Of a DNA stretch of 64,000 bases, positions 1 to 9,419 are shown piece by piece. The stretch comes from Timema cristinae. Lineage: Eukaryota; Arthropoda; Insecta; Phasmatodea; Timematidae. Positions within the stretch are counted from its first letter, which is position 1. Each line of letters starts with the position of its first letter. The position numbers and the translations under genes are program-made. The stretch is from the NCBI GenBank assembly GCA_039000515.1, contig JBCFYV010000001.1:18329928-18393927 (forward strand). The letters run 5' to 3'. The notes under the pieces are model-generated. The model had not been told where the DNA came from and did not search any database. It saw only the letters and a list, made by a program, of their open reading frames with translations.

Positions 1-79
1 TCCAATCCCTAACCCATTAGAGTAATTAGTCCATAGGCTATAGCCCGAACGGGCAGTAAGACGTGGTGCTAGAAAAAAG
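1..79 (+). mobile_element. SINE-A, 3' end only (cut by window start)
   Basis: Matches the last ~80 bases of the full SINE-A copy at 295-546, including the end signal GTAAGACGTGGTGCTA. Its terminal stem-loop reads GCCCG-AA-CGGGC (43-54) where other copies have ACCCG-AA-CGGGT, so both sides of the outer pair have changed. Confidence 0.8.
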
Positions 80-287
80 GATAGTTTTTGGTGACTAGTT
101 TTCAAAAACCATTAACAACTTGTGCGCTTAGTAAAATAAAACAAACATATGGTAAACAAATTTAAAACACTCAAATTAAAAATATCAGCCAAATAAAATG
201 ATTTATTATTTGGTTTTAACACAGAGATCCATATAAGTGTAGTTATCAAATCGTCGACTAATATTGTCTCAGCTGACCCATTAATTA

Positions 288-551
<264 letters not shown>

Positions 552-561
552 TTAAAAAGTG

Positions 562-870
562 AATATACGCTATGATAAAGTATCTGCGATTCTGTCGTAG
601 GCCTACTTTTTGTTTGTTATTAATGGCCATTTTAAACATATGCCAGCCAAAAAAAGTGAAATGTTTTCCTGTCTGTGTGGGTGTCATCACATTTTTTTAC
701 ATATGATTACGGCCACAATTTTTTAGCTACAGTCACTGATAGGCTATTTTGTAAAATATATTTATGATCTGTATTAAATCAGACTATGATTCAAAGAATG
801 CTACGTTCCTATTTTCCTTCTTGCTTCCTTTTAATATTTTTTATCATTAACATCCACTATGATTCCTTTT
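562..870. other. AT-rich stretch, nothing recognised
   Basis: No gene, RNA or repeat recognised. It ends in a pyrimidine run and AG (862-872) that could be the splice acceptor for the transposase exon that follows. Confidence 0.4.
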
Positions 871-873
871 AGG

Positions 874-1374
874 TGGAGAAAGATTCAAAAGCTCGGTTTT
901 ACTGCCACGTACAAAGACGAAAACTCGGATGGAGGGAAATGGCTCCACTACGGTTTTGGGCTCACTTAATTGAGGCCCGAAGAAGTAGAAGACACTTTCT
1001 TCGATCTGATCAGCATACAGCCAGCTGATACAAAACTGACGAGCTTCGCAGATTACCTAACTGAAACATATATAGATGAGATGGAGCAAGCGACATTCCC
1101 GCCGCGCATTTGGGCAGCTGACTCATCGGACTTAAGGAGGACAACAAATGCGTGCGAGAGCTTCCATTCTAGATTTAATTCTTCATGTTCTTCTCCACAC
1201 CCAAACATTTTTGTCTTCGTACAAAATTTAAAATCGGTCCAAACTGACACGTACATTCGAATCAACAGTGTAAGAGAAAATAATGTGCAAAAGACAGATA
1301 ATAAGTCTAAGTTGAAACAATCATTCATTGAAAAAAAACTTAAACAGTTTAGGAATGGAGAAATAGACAGATGA
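874..1374 (+). pseudogene. MULE-type transposase, C-terminal fragment
   Basis: One frame runs from W at 874 to the stop at 1372-1374, broken only by TAA at 967-969. The product would be ~165 residues, the C-terminal part of a Mutator-like (MULE) transposase. Recognisable pieces are a leader ending GFGLT, then RPEEVEDTFFDLISIQP, then the characteristic RRTTNACESFHSRFNSS segment (around 1132-1182) followed by HPNIFVFVQNLK. The catalytic DDE core would lie upstream and is absent. A pyrimidine-rich acceptor, TTCCTTTTAG, immediately precedes the open frame, so this may be the last exon of a spliced copy. The in-frame stop and missing N-terminus mean it is not functional. Family assignment is by motif memory only. 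Confidence 0.65.
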
Positions 1375-1575
1375 AGTGTGTGTCCTTCCAAAACTCCTTT
1401 GTATAACTTGTTTATATCATGTTTGTTATACTATTATTTAGCATACATATAGCTATTATTGACAATGTTTTAAAAACGGAAATTTCACTTTGATATAATA
1501 TTGTTTGATTTATATTTTTTGACTTGTGTCCTTCTTACTGCCAGACATAGCATTAATATTTGTTTATGTTCAGAG

Positions 1576-1710
1576 TTGGCGCAATTCGGGTCCTGTCTTG
1601 GGAAGGGGGGTATTGGCGCAATTCGGGTCCGGTCTGGGGGGGCACTTTTAAGCACTTGGCGCAATTCGGGTCCAAGCTAAGAGAATTGGCGCAATTCGGG
1701 CGAGCCCGAA
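1576..1710 (+). repeat. Four copies of TTGGCGCAATTCGGGTCC motif
   Basis: The 18-mer TTGGCGCAATTCGGGTCC occurs at 1576-1593, 1613-1630 and 1656-1673, and its first 15 bases at 1686-1700. Spacings are 37, 43 and 30 bp and the spacers differ, so this is not a simple tandem repeat. The last copy ends in a hairpin, TTCGGG-CGAG-CCCGAA (1695-1710). The cluster lies 200 bp downstream of the MULE remnant and could be subterminal transposase-binding repeats of that element. Confidence 0.75.
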
Positions 1711-2488
1711 GGCACAGCCACTTAACAACTAAATATCAAGCCAAATCCTCTAAATCATTTTGAACATGGGTCCAAAGGCAGACAGAAATGAGGACTGACA
1801 GAATTGAAGGGTATAAGGATAAAATGGGAGAATCATATTAAAACACATTTTCCGAGACAACTTTTATAATTTAACACCATAAGGAGCCCAGTAAATATAG
1901 TTTTAAATATTTAACTTAAATATGACAGAGATATTTCTTAACCACAATCTAAAGTATATTAGAAATACTTCATTAATGTTTAATACTGGGTTTACACGCT
2001 CAATTAATTTGCACAAACTGGTGGTTTTTTGCAAATATGTGTGTCGTTAATAGTAGTTAGTAATATGCGCAAATCAAAAAATATGGTTTGAGCTAAATCT
2101 GTCTATGTTTGATATTCTAGTTGAAGTTGGCGAACATACTAAGCGTGTAAAGTGATTTTGTTGTTTCACACAAAACTGGCGCATGCGCAGAGGGTAGATA
2201 TAGCACACGGGAGCTGAGATGGAAGGTATGTAGATAAGTTTCTTTGTACATACGCAAATAGTTCCAAAAATTATTTGGATTTTCCCGGCATTCACTAATT
2301 AAGTTAGTATGCGAAAATTATTCTCTTTTTAGCAGCCAAGATTTGATCCCCTTCCATTTACTTGGATTATCTTAGCTTCTTCTTTACAAAACCCAAACCG
2401 ATAACTAATAAAATAACTCTTTTTTATCCATTTGTCTTTAACAAACTTGGAATTTAGCAAAAACTTGCCACCACTGAGACGCAACCAT

Positions 2489-2490
<2 letters not shown>
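1711..2490. other. AT-rich stretch without a gene
   Basis: No coding region recognised. One notable site is the palindrome GCGCATGCGC at 2179-2188, the NRF1-type consensus, isolated in AT-rich surroundings. Confidence 0.4.
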
Positions 2491-2540
<50 letters not shown>

Positions 2541-2828
2541 CATTATTATAAGCCCAGTGTCTTACTATCCGTTCAGGTTATACGCACTTACGCTAATGTA
2601 TAATGGTAGGGTGATTGTGAGATGAAATGGAGGACCTACAGTTTAACGTGTAATCCGAACCATGGTGGAGGCCTGGCATTCCACACATTCACAAGTTGTG
2701 GTTAATACACGTTTTGTCAGATGTGAAGGAAGGATTTGACAATCAGATAAATCTGTGCCGGGACTGAGGTTTGAACCCCGAACCCCTAGCACAAGAGTCC
2801 AACTTCTTACACCTAGACAGCCAGTTCA
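2491..2828 (-). mobile_element. SINE-B with (ATT)n tail
   Basis: Reads in reverse as a second tRNA-derived SINE. The B box is at the right (complement of TTTGAACCCC, ~2772) and the family body contains the GGCCTGGCATTCC block. The shared end GTAAGAC..GCTTATAA leads into ~19 ATT units. It includes an extra GTTAATACACG segment also seen in the copies at 22429 and 52014, so it belongs to the longer subtype. Confidence 0.85.
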
Positions 2829-3040
2829 CCCAAACCTTCTAATAGAAGAAATCGGAAATTACTAAAGCAATTAAATTTTGTGCAAATCTAACGGAACATA
2901 TAAACGGGTATGTTTGTGTAATTCATTTTACACAGACTGAGTTGTGTGAGCGCATTTGAGTAAAATGTTTGAGCATCCAAACCTAGCTTAAGAAATGGCA
3001 GAACACACTCAATTTGAGATAGAACTGGACTTGCGACCTT

Positions 3041-4170
3041 CACTTTCTCTCGACACCTCGGAGAGAAAGTGTTTGTGATCGTCAAAAAAAATTTAACTCA
3101 TTATTTTATTAGATTTCAAAGTTAGATTTCAAACAAAAAAAGTTGTTTTCTCAATGCTGTCTGTCTGTCCGTCTCTCTGTCTGTATGTACCTCAGGCCAG
3201 AGCCGAAACTATCTTACTGATTGGGCTATAATTTGGTATCTGGGATTTTAATATGGCCCTTTAAACCCTAAGAGTAAAGGTAGATTACTGAAGGGCAAAA
3301 AGAGAAAAAAAAATATTTTCTCAAAATTCACTAAAATAAATTTGTTTAAATTTTGTATCTATGCATTGTTTATCATTATAAACAAGATAGTGGTTCTCAT
3401 TTTATTATGAAAATGAATTTGAGAGTAGTTATTATTATTATTAGCACCGCGTCTCACTACCCGTTCGGGTTATACGCACTTACGCTAATGTGTAATGGTA
3501 GGGTGATTGTGAGATGAAATGAAGGACCTACAGTTTAACGTGGAATCCGAACCACGGTGGAGGCCTGGCATTCCCACATTCACAAGATGTCTTGTCAGAG
3601 GTGAAGGAAGGGTTTGGTAATCAGATAAATCTTTGCCGGGACCGAGGATTGAACCCCGGCCGCCAGCATAGAAGTCTGACACCTTACCCCTAGACCACCA
3701 GGTCACCTTTGAGAGGAGTTAAAACAGGGGTAATTTTCTAATTTTCGTGATTTCTCCGCAACTATTTGAGATACAAAATAATGACTTATCATTGTAAAAT
3801 AGTATTATCATTAAAGATAAAAAAAATTAATTGACATACATTTTACTAAAACCAATAATTTCTGTGCTATAAGCAAGTATATTCTTTGAAATTCAGGTTT
3901 TCGAAAATAATTTAGATTTTTACGCTTTTTGGTGGACAAAGACATTTCTCTTTTCTCAATTTTTCTGTAACAATGTTCCAAGTTCTTAATGCCTTAGATT
4001 AAGTAATAACGGGATATATTATTTCATTTATGATCGTTGGTGTAGTCTTTCTATAACATTTTATATACCTATTATTTCGTTTCAAAACTCTTACATGTTT
4101 TTAGTAAATGTCTATTTTAAGATAAAACCGAAGAAACTCTCTGCGGTGCATCATACAATTTAATTTCTCT
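3041..4170 (+). repeat. Family Y repeat, copy 1 (interrupted by SINE-B)
   Basis: Long interspersed repeat, no open frame. It starts with a perfect hairpin: CACTTTCTCT (3041-3050), 11-base loop, AGAGAAAGTG (3062-3071). Then come TGTGATCGTC, a GTCTGTCTGTC run, GGTATCTGGGATTTT, TACTGAAGGGCAAAAAGAG, and a tail rich in ACCAATAATTTCT and TGGTGGACAAAGA. The same order recurs at 47810, 48475 and 50770, and in reverse at 12895, 17790, 27030, 33717, 58490, 59870 and 63000. A SINE-B splits it at 3431-3707. Confidence 0.8.
3431..3707 (-). mobile_element. SINE-B inserted in family Y copy 1
   Basis: Full-length short subtype. In reverse it starts with GGTGACCTGGTGGTCTAGG (A box TGGTCTAGGGG), B box GGTTCAATCC, and ends in a short ATT tail. 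A target-site duplication, TTTGAGAG(T/G)AGTT, lies at 3418-3430 and 3708-3720. The Y copy at 50770-51640 reads straight across the same point, giving a paralogous empty site. Confidence 0.92.
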
Positions 4171-5439
4171 TATACTCTTAAATTGTAAAATTCTATTTTT
4201 GAGGTTCAGGGCTACATAATACGTCAACAACACTTTAACTATGTATTAGAAAGTAAAAATAGCAACAAAAAATCCTTTATGATTTAAATAAACTTGTCGT
4301 AAACCTCCTGGAAAGTGTATGATGAACATTAGTTGAGAGTTAGGGTGCACCCATTAGGGGACCTAACCCGGGCCTACCAACTAAAATCACACCAGAGCAC
4401 ACACCTACTGGGCTTTAAACGGGTATATTGTGTGTGATAAAATCAAACTATTAATTTCCGCTTGCTTTGTTTAGGTGTTTAATTAAATTCCCTCCCTCTT
4501 TATTAATCAGAGCAATCATTGTTATGTAATTAATGGACACAAATTGAAGACTTCATGATAAATAATTATAAACGAATAAAACAACATATCATAGTATGGT
4601 TAAAGTATAATCCTGCCACGAAAAAAATGTGATCTGTTCGAATAAACCTACTCTGCTTTTGAAACAACATTTAATGATCTGAGACTGTACACGAAACCCA
4701 CATAATTAACCAATATAAAACATCAGTATGTAATAATTTTGTTCAACTGAGAAACAAAGTAATGAAAAAACATAATAATTGTCACGCGAATTATTTAAAC
4801 GGAACTTATGTTTACAAAGTAGGAAGTTAATCTCGCTCCAACAGAAAAAAATAATACATCCACTCCCCTCCTCACACTCTTTTTTTTTGACGTAGAGATA
4901 ACATCAGGCAGTAACAACCTCTAACCACCACCTCCAAACCCCTACGGTATTCTGACCAGCTGTTCCGTAACTGACCACCTAATCAGAAAAATAATAACAT
5001 CACTTTCACCCACCTTTAATTACACGCCTATGAACATGACTTCATAAAAAAGGTACGGTCATAGGAGGGAGTGAACAGGGGTTGGAGGGGGGTGTTCTGT
5101 ACCACGAATCTAATTATCTACGAGTTAACTTCCTCTATTAAACAAACAATTACGTTTTTATCTTTTTAACCCGGTTAGTTTCATTATGGGCTTAACTTAG
5201 TGAAACATTTCCTGTTTCTAAATAATACGTTGGTTTTTAAGAAACTTAATAAACTCGGCTATAAGTTTCCAATACATTTACCCGCATTGGTAGTCACGTG
5301 GTACATATGTGAAGCTCATCCAGTCTGGTCACATGACAGGAAGTTACGAGGTTTGAATTACACCTCAGTACAAGCCTATTGACGGTGTTTATTTTTCACA
5401 CAAAACGTTTCCCACTTTCCCTCCAAGTAAATTTAGGTA
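4171..5439. other. Gene-free stretch, partly C-rich
   Basis: AT-rich with no recognised repeat to ~4860. From 4860 to 5110 it is more GC-rich, with pyrimidine and purine runs; CCACCTCCAAACCCCT near 4930 and AGGGGTTGGAGGGGGG near 5077 are roughly inverted. No coding exon could be supported. Confidence 0.35.
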
Positions 5440-5680
5440 CTTTTAATGCTGGAGGTGACCGCCTTGGTAAGCGAGAAATTGTCGCGGAGACTTTCAGCTG
5501 TAACACAATATTTAATTCTACGAGGAGTTATCTCAAATTATTATTCACGCCAAAATATAGTCAAAAGATTTCAAAAGGGCTCTTTTTCCTTAACCACACC
5601 CTATAGTTAAAGTTTTATTAATAGAAAAAAGTTTGAAAATGTGACATTAGCTATGTTATAAGCATATTTGATCATCCTAG
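5440..5680 (-). repeat. Family V repeat, copy
   Basis: Shares blocks with 16330-16670 (same strand) and, in reverse, with 9420-9830: ACACAATATTTAATTCTACGA, then AAAAGGGCTCTTT, TTATTAATAGAAAAAA and AAAATGTGACATTAGCT. Non-coding and unclassified. Confidence 0.6.
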
Positions 5681-5721
5681 CTATTTCTTTGTTTTATACA
5701 AGCCTTTTTATCAACTTAGGC

Positions 5722-5935
5722 TGACCTCAGTAGTCTTTGGGAAAAGTGCCTGCTTTAGGACTAGATATTTATGAGTTCAAACCCAGCCAAGGTAAACGGA
5801 TTTTTCTTGAGTAATAAAATTCCATACCACAACTTCCTTTGTAGAGGAAGTAAAGTCGTCGGTCCCTTGTCAACTTTGGCGTGTAAAATAACCCTGTAAG
5901 TTATGGGATAATACCTTTATCGGTAAAACTCTAGG
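5722..5935 (+). mobile_element. SINE-C (third tRNA-headed family)
   Basis: A diverged tRNA-like head with B-box-like GAGTTCAAACCCAGC is followed by a body shared with 18292-18530: ATCATAAATTCC..CACAACTTCCTTTG, AAAGTCGTCGG and GTAAAATAACCCTG. The body differs from SINE-A and SINE-B and lacks their shared tail. Only two copies were seen. Confidence 0.6.
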
Positions 5936-6329
5936 TACTTGGGTTTTCACTCATAATAATTCTTGTGTTCTAATATATTCAGTTGGTTTAGAATGTGCAT
6001 GTTAAATACCTCAAGAAAAAAATACACATTAAAAGAATATTAACCTAGATGCTTTTAAAAGATTATTTAAACTTTAAAGGTCCAATGTGAAGATAACAAA
6101 AAGCTTTATATTCAACTGCGGGATCCAGCTTCGACATTACAGTTAAAAAGTTACCTTCGCATAAACCTACGAGGCAATAGCTAAAATCCCACTTCAGCGT
6201 TTGTTGTGCTTAAAAACCGTGTACCGTATTCTTAAATGTTATAAAGTGTAGAAGAGTGTAGAATTATATTATTATTATGCTTCCAGCTAGTCTTATTGAT
6301 TAATTTTTTTCGGTTCTTTTATTTAACAG
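5936..6329. other. AT-rich stretch upstream of hAT exon, possibly its intron
   Basis: No repeat or exon recognised. It ends CTTTTATTTAACAG (6316-6329), a good splice acceptor, so the 3' part may be an intron of the hAT element that follows. The 5' end of that element was not found. Confidence 0.35.
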
Positions 6330-6460
6330 AAAGACTAAATGCGCTTGCAGTATTTTCAATGGACAAAAATTTCCTCAATTGTCATCCAGAGATCAAGGAG
6401 AAAATTATTGAACTTTTTGTGCAAATTAAAACAAGAAGAATGGATTTTATTTTTAAATGA
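6330..6460 (+). pseudogene. hAT transposase, C-terminal exon
   Basis: After the acceptor AG at 6328-6329, a frame opens in phase to give (E)RLNALAVFSMDKNF, then LNCHPEIKEKIIELFVQ and IKTRRMDFIFK before TGA at 6458-6460: 43 residues. The RLNxLAxxS..EK and KxRRMDFxxK pattern is the usual end of hAT transposases with a dimerisation (Dimer_Tnp_hAT) domain, here only its tail. The open frame itself has no disruption. A hAT-type terminal sequence lies 150-200 bp downstream, exactly where expected. The upstream coding exons are absent, so this is a 3' fragment of an element. Confidence 0.7.
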
Positions 6461-6609
6461 ATAGACCAAGTTTTAACTGTAACAATTTAGGTTAAAGTAA
6501 TTAAAACATGTTTGGTTGGTTTTTTTTTGCTAAGATTTTATCAAGTTCCTGAATAAATTTTCTTTTTATACATATTTTGTTTTTTCCTTTTTATAAAATT
6601 TTAAAACAA

Positions 6610-6666
6610 AGGCTAAAAATTTTCTGGAGCAGCATCCCCACTAATTTTAGCTACGAGCCGCCACTG
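6610..6666 (+). mobile_element. hAT transposon, 3' terminal sequence
   Basis: On the reverse strand it begins CAGTGGCGGCTCGTAGC and continues AAAATTAGTGGGGATGCTGC, the CAGTGGCGG start typical of hAT terminal inverted repeats. The element end is CACTG at 6662-6666. The next 8 bases, CTTGTTAG, are the expected position of an 8-bp target duplication, but no matching left end was found. Confidence 0.65.
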
Positions 6667-7095
6667 CTTGTTAGTTACGGTTATAGTCGCATGGGATACC
6701 TGATAATTTGGTCAACGTCGGCTACTGTAGTAAAAATAATAAACTGTCTCATTTTTGTTTCCAAGATTGCTACAACTAACGTGTAGTGATTATTGACGAC
6801 CCATCCTTTGATAAACTCGCCATGGAACAGATGAAATAGTCGTTCAGTGGTGACGCTATCAACGTCATCGTCAAACACTATCAGCAAAACAGCGTTCCTC
6901 ATGGCGTCGAACCAGGAGAGGTTCATCGTTTGTGTATGGAATGTTAGGATTTATAGAAAAAGGTTTAGAAATGTATCGGGTTCAAGTTTGTCTTATTTAG
7001 TAAAAAAAAAACTTAACCCAATGTATACTCTAAAAATATATGTGGACTATGGTATTTGGTAAATATAACAATGTATATTATTAATGTAAATAATT
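6667..7095 (-). other. GC-richer stretch with a possible exon (81 aa open frame)
   Basis: Reverse-strand open frame 6926-6681 encodes 81 residues starting MNLSWFDAMRNAVLLIVFDD and ending DVDQIIRYPMRL. Its codon content is less AT-biased than the surroundings and it contains acidic DDDVDSVTTER and FHGEFIKGW. I do not recognise the family. No convincing splice acceptor precedes it. It lies just outside the hAT end and could be a decayed exon or chance. Confidence 0.22.
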
Positions 7096-7246
7096 TAGGG
7101 GTGTAACGATTGTGGGGAATGCCAGGCCTCCACCGTGGTTCGGATTCCACGTTAAACTGTAGGTCCTTCATTTAATCTCTTAATCACCCTACCATTACAC
7201 ATTAGCGTAAGTGTGTATAACCCGAACGGGTAGTAATACGTGGTGC

Positions 7247-7292
<46 letters not shown>

Positions 7293-7534
7293 TTTCCAAC
7301 TTTCGCCGGCTATGCAAAGGTTAATCAAAAATACCAAAGCTTTAACTGTTGATTTTAAATAAAATCTTTTTATATCAATTACATTAACTGTTTTCATTCT
7401 CTTAAGCATATTTCCCAATAGTTATTATTAAATAACCGATAATCGTGACTAATTTGTGTAAATAATCGTAGCATAAACAATTATTCTAAACAATCGGTAT
7501 TGGTAATTGGTTTTACTGAATCGTTACACCTCTA
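7096..7534. mobile_element. hAT-like 15-bp inverted repeats flanking a SINE
   Basis: AGGGGTGTAACGATT at 7096-7110 is matched in inverted orientation by AATCGTTACACCTCT at 7520-7534 (one mismatch). AGGGGTGTAACG is a typical short hAT-like terminal repeat. The interior holds a SINE-B (7111-7290) and AT-rich sequence. GTAAATA occurs just outside both ends but not at exactly equal spacing, so the target duplication is uncertain. Confidence 0.45.
7111..7290 (+). mobile_element. SINE-B, 5'-truncated
   Basis: Starts inside the family body (GTGGGGAATGCCAGGCC) and lacks the whole tRNA head. The end is intact: ACCCGAACGGGTAGTAATACG, GTGGTGCTAA and ~14 TAA units. It begins directly after the hAT-like terminal repeat. 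TAAATAATTT occurs before that repeat and after the TAA tail. Confidence 0.85.
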
Positions 7535-8720
7535 GTAAATATAAATTTATTCAACAATAAAATACATAAAATATAATATGTTTGTTTTATTTACATATAA
7601 TAGTTCATATCCTGCATGAGAAGCAAGTAGTTTCTTCCTAGGAGTAAGTGGTGTTGCTTTACTTTTATATATATCTTTATTTAGATATGGCTATAACCCA
7701 AATTATAACAAATATAATAGCTTGTTTATTCAATCCATCATCCTCTTTTTCAGTTAAGTCGTGAATATGGTGTACTGGGGTAAATAGAACGTATCAACCA
7801 CAACCTCGGTTAACAATACCGCTGCACCGTTGCCAAACTTGTTTATTATTTAAGGAAATACTCATGGAAACCTGATATTGACAACGATGTTGCCCAATAG
7901 TAGCCAGACATAGGGTTGTAGTATCGATACTATACTCATTAAAATATCGGAAGAAAAATATTGAAACAGTACTAGTATCGAAAGAAAAGTATCAATAACA
8001 GTATGTATCGTAATCGATATTTTTTGCGGATGCTTTCTTACCATCCAACTTTTTTTTTTTAATTCCATAACTCACTTCTGCGAGGTGCCATTTTTTAACT
8101 ACACTAGTAGTTTATATACTCTATCAAAATAAATTATTACCTATTGACAAACATTATAAGAATAGATGTCTTGCCCTGCTTCATTTACTTAAACATTGCA
8201 CATACATTTTTCTGCTTCGTCTGCTTCTGGCACCCTTGAAGTGATTGAGTCATTGAACTCTTTAAAAGCTTTTTTTTTATTTATAATGTGATGACCGTGC
8301 TGATATATAAAATAAGGGTTAGTTGACTTGTCTCCATTCACCCCTTAAGGAATAAGGCTGTATTGATAAACAAAGATGAAAGAACAGCAAGGAATTATGA
8401 TGAGTTAAAAGAGATTTAATGTTAATGTTGTAGAAAATATGTGTCATTTGTTCTTCCCCAACAGTCCATCCTAGTTAACATTTATTCCCAGCATGAGTAA
8501 AGATAACAGAAATATAGTTTATTTCAATACCGATCGATACCGGAGTGTGAATACTAATATCAGTAAAAGTATCGGAAGAAAAACTATCGAGTAGAAAAAA
8601 TACTAATATCGAAAGGAAAATGTCTATAATATTAAAGTATTAATACTTTACTACATTTGCACTTTACTACATTAATACTAGCCATACTGATACCTCAGAG
8701 ATGATATCCAGTGTAGTTCC
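7535..8720. repeat. Repeat with TATCGATA/TATCGGAAGAAAA motif clusters
   Basis: Two clusters share short motifs. At 7920-8025: the perfect palindrome TATCGATA (7922-7929), AATATCGGAAGAAAAA, AGTATCGAAAGAAAAG and AATCGATATT. At 8525-8625: CCGATCGATACC, AGTATCGGAAGAAAAA and AATATCGAAAGGAAAA. The ~500 bp between holds no recognised gene. The clusters look like subterminal repeats of a non-autonomous DNA transposon. TATCGATA is also the DREF site. Confidence 0.5.
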
Positions 8721-8736
8721 CTGTTTTCGCTTTCAG

Positions 8737-8871
8737 CGTGAGATCCAGTTTCCCCCTAGAACCGGAAGGCGTTACCAGTCCCCAGGGAAGAAAACAAAAG
8801 GTGTCATGAAACTAGACTTGCTCTGGTTCCACTCTTTCGTTCATTTGGGATGGGCTGAAAATGGCACGTGA
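8737..8871 (+). other. Possible exon (44 codons) after a strong acceptor
   Basis: A pyrimidine-rich acceptor, CCCTGTTTTCGCTTTCAG, ends at 8736. The frame that follows stays open for 44 codons, beginning REIQFPPRTGRRYQSPGKKT and ending GWAENGT before TGA at 8869-8871. GC content is well above the flanks. A second frame is also open over the first 60 bases, so the call is weak. Not recognised. Confidence 0.22.
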
Positions 8872-8883
8872 CCTGTGACGTCA
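8865..8883. promoter_or_regulatory. E-box and CRE pair
   Basis: CACGTG at 8865-8870 and the full CRE palindrome TGACGTCA at 8876-8883 lie 5 bp apart in a GC-richer island (8690-8930). This suggests a cis-regulatory element. No TATA box or transcript start can be assigned. Confidence 0.35.
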
Positions 8884-8929
8884 CAGTGTATTATGCTGCT
8901 TCTGAATAGATAGAACGCTTACAGTTTAT

Positions 8930-9419
8930 AAGGCTACTAGGAGAAGGTTGAAACAAAGAAGAAATAGAAATAAAAATAAAACCTAAGACAAGTAATGCTA
9001 GTGATTAAATTAGAGATTTATGTTGTTTATAAATAGCTATTTGAATTTTAAATATAAAAAATCTTAAACTATCATGTTTGGTTTGCTAACCAGTTATTTG
9101 TGGGAGAAATATAGGCTGAGGTAAATATATTAAATAAATTCAAATTATAAAAGCGCACACACACTCACACACATTTATATATAAAATTATGACTACGTTT
9201 TTTTTGTAGTTATTTTAATTTGAGGTATTTACTCTATACTTTCTGTAACAGTTGGATATATATCACACGAAATACAAACTAGTTTGATTCTAGAACAAAC
9301 ACACCACCCAGTCTCTTATATGTTAATTAATTAACCCTGTTAAGGTGGCCGACCGCCTCAGTCAGCGTGAAAATATCAAGTCACACGTCCTAAAATAGTA
9401 ATGATATGTGTGTAAATAA
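8930..9419. other. AT-rich stretch, nothing recognised
   Basis: AT-rich with short homopolymers. No exon, SINE or inverted repeat identified. Confidence 0.35.

Noticed and set aside
1576..1710. CRISPR-like spaced repeats
   Set aside because: Only four short copies with uneven spacers in a eukaryotic context; no cas genes.
7152..7418. 88-codon reverse frame
   Set aside because: Runs through a SINE-B tail and its TAA microsatellite (poly-Ile).
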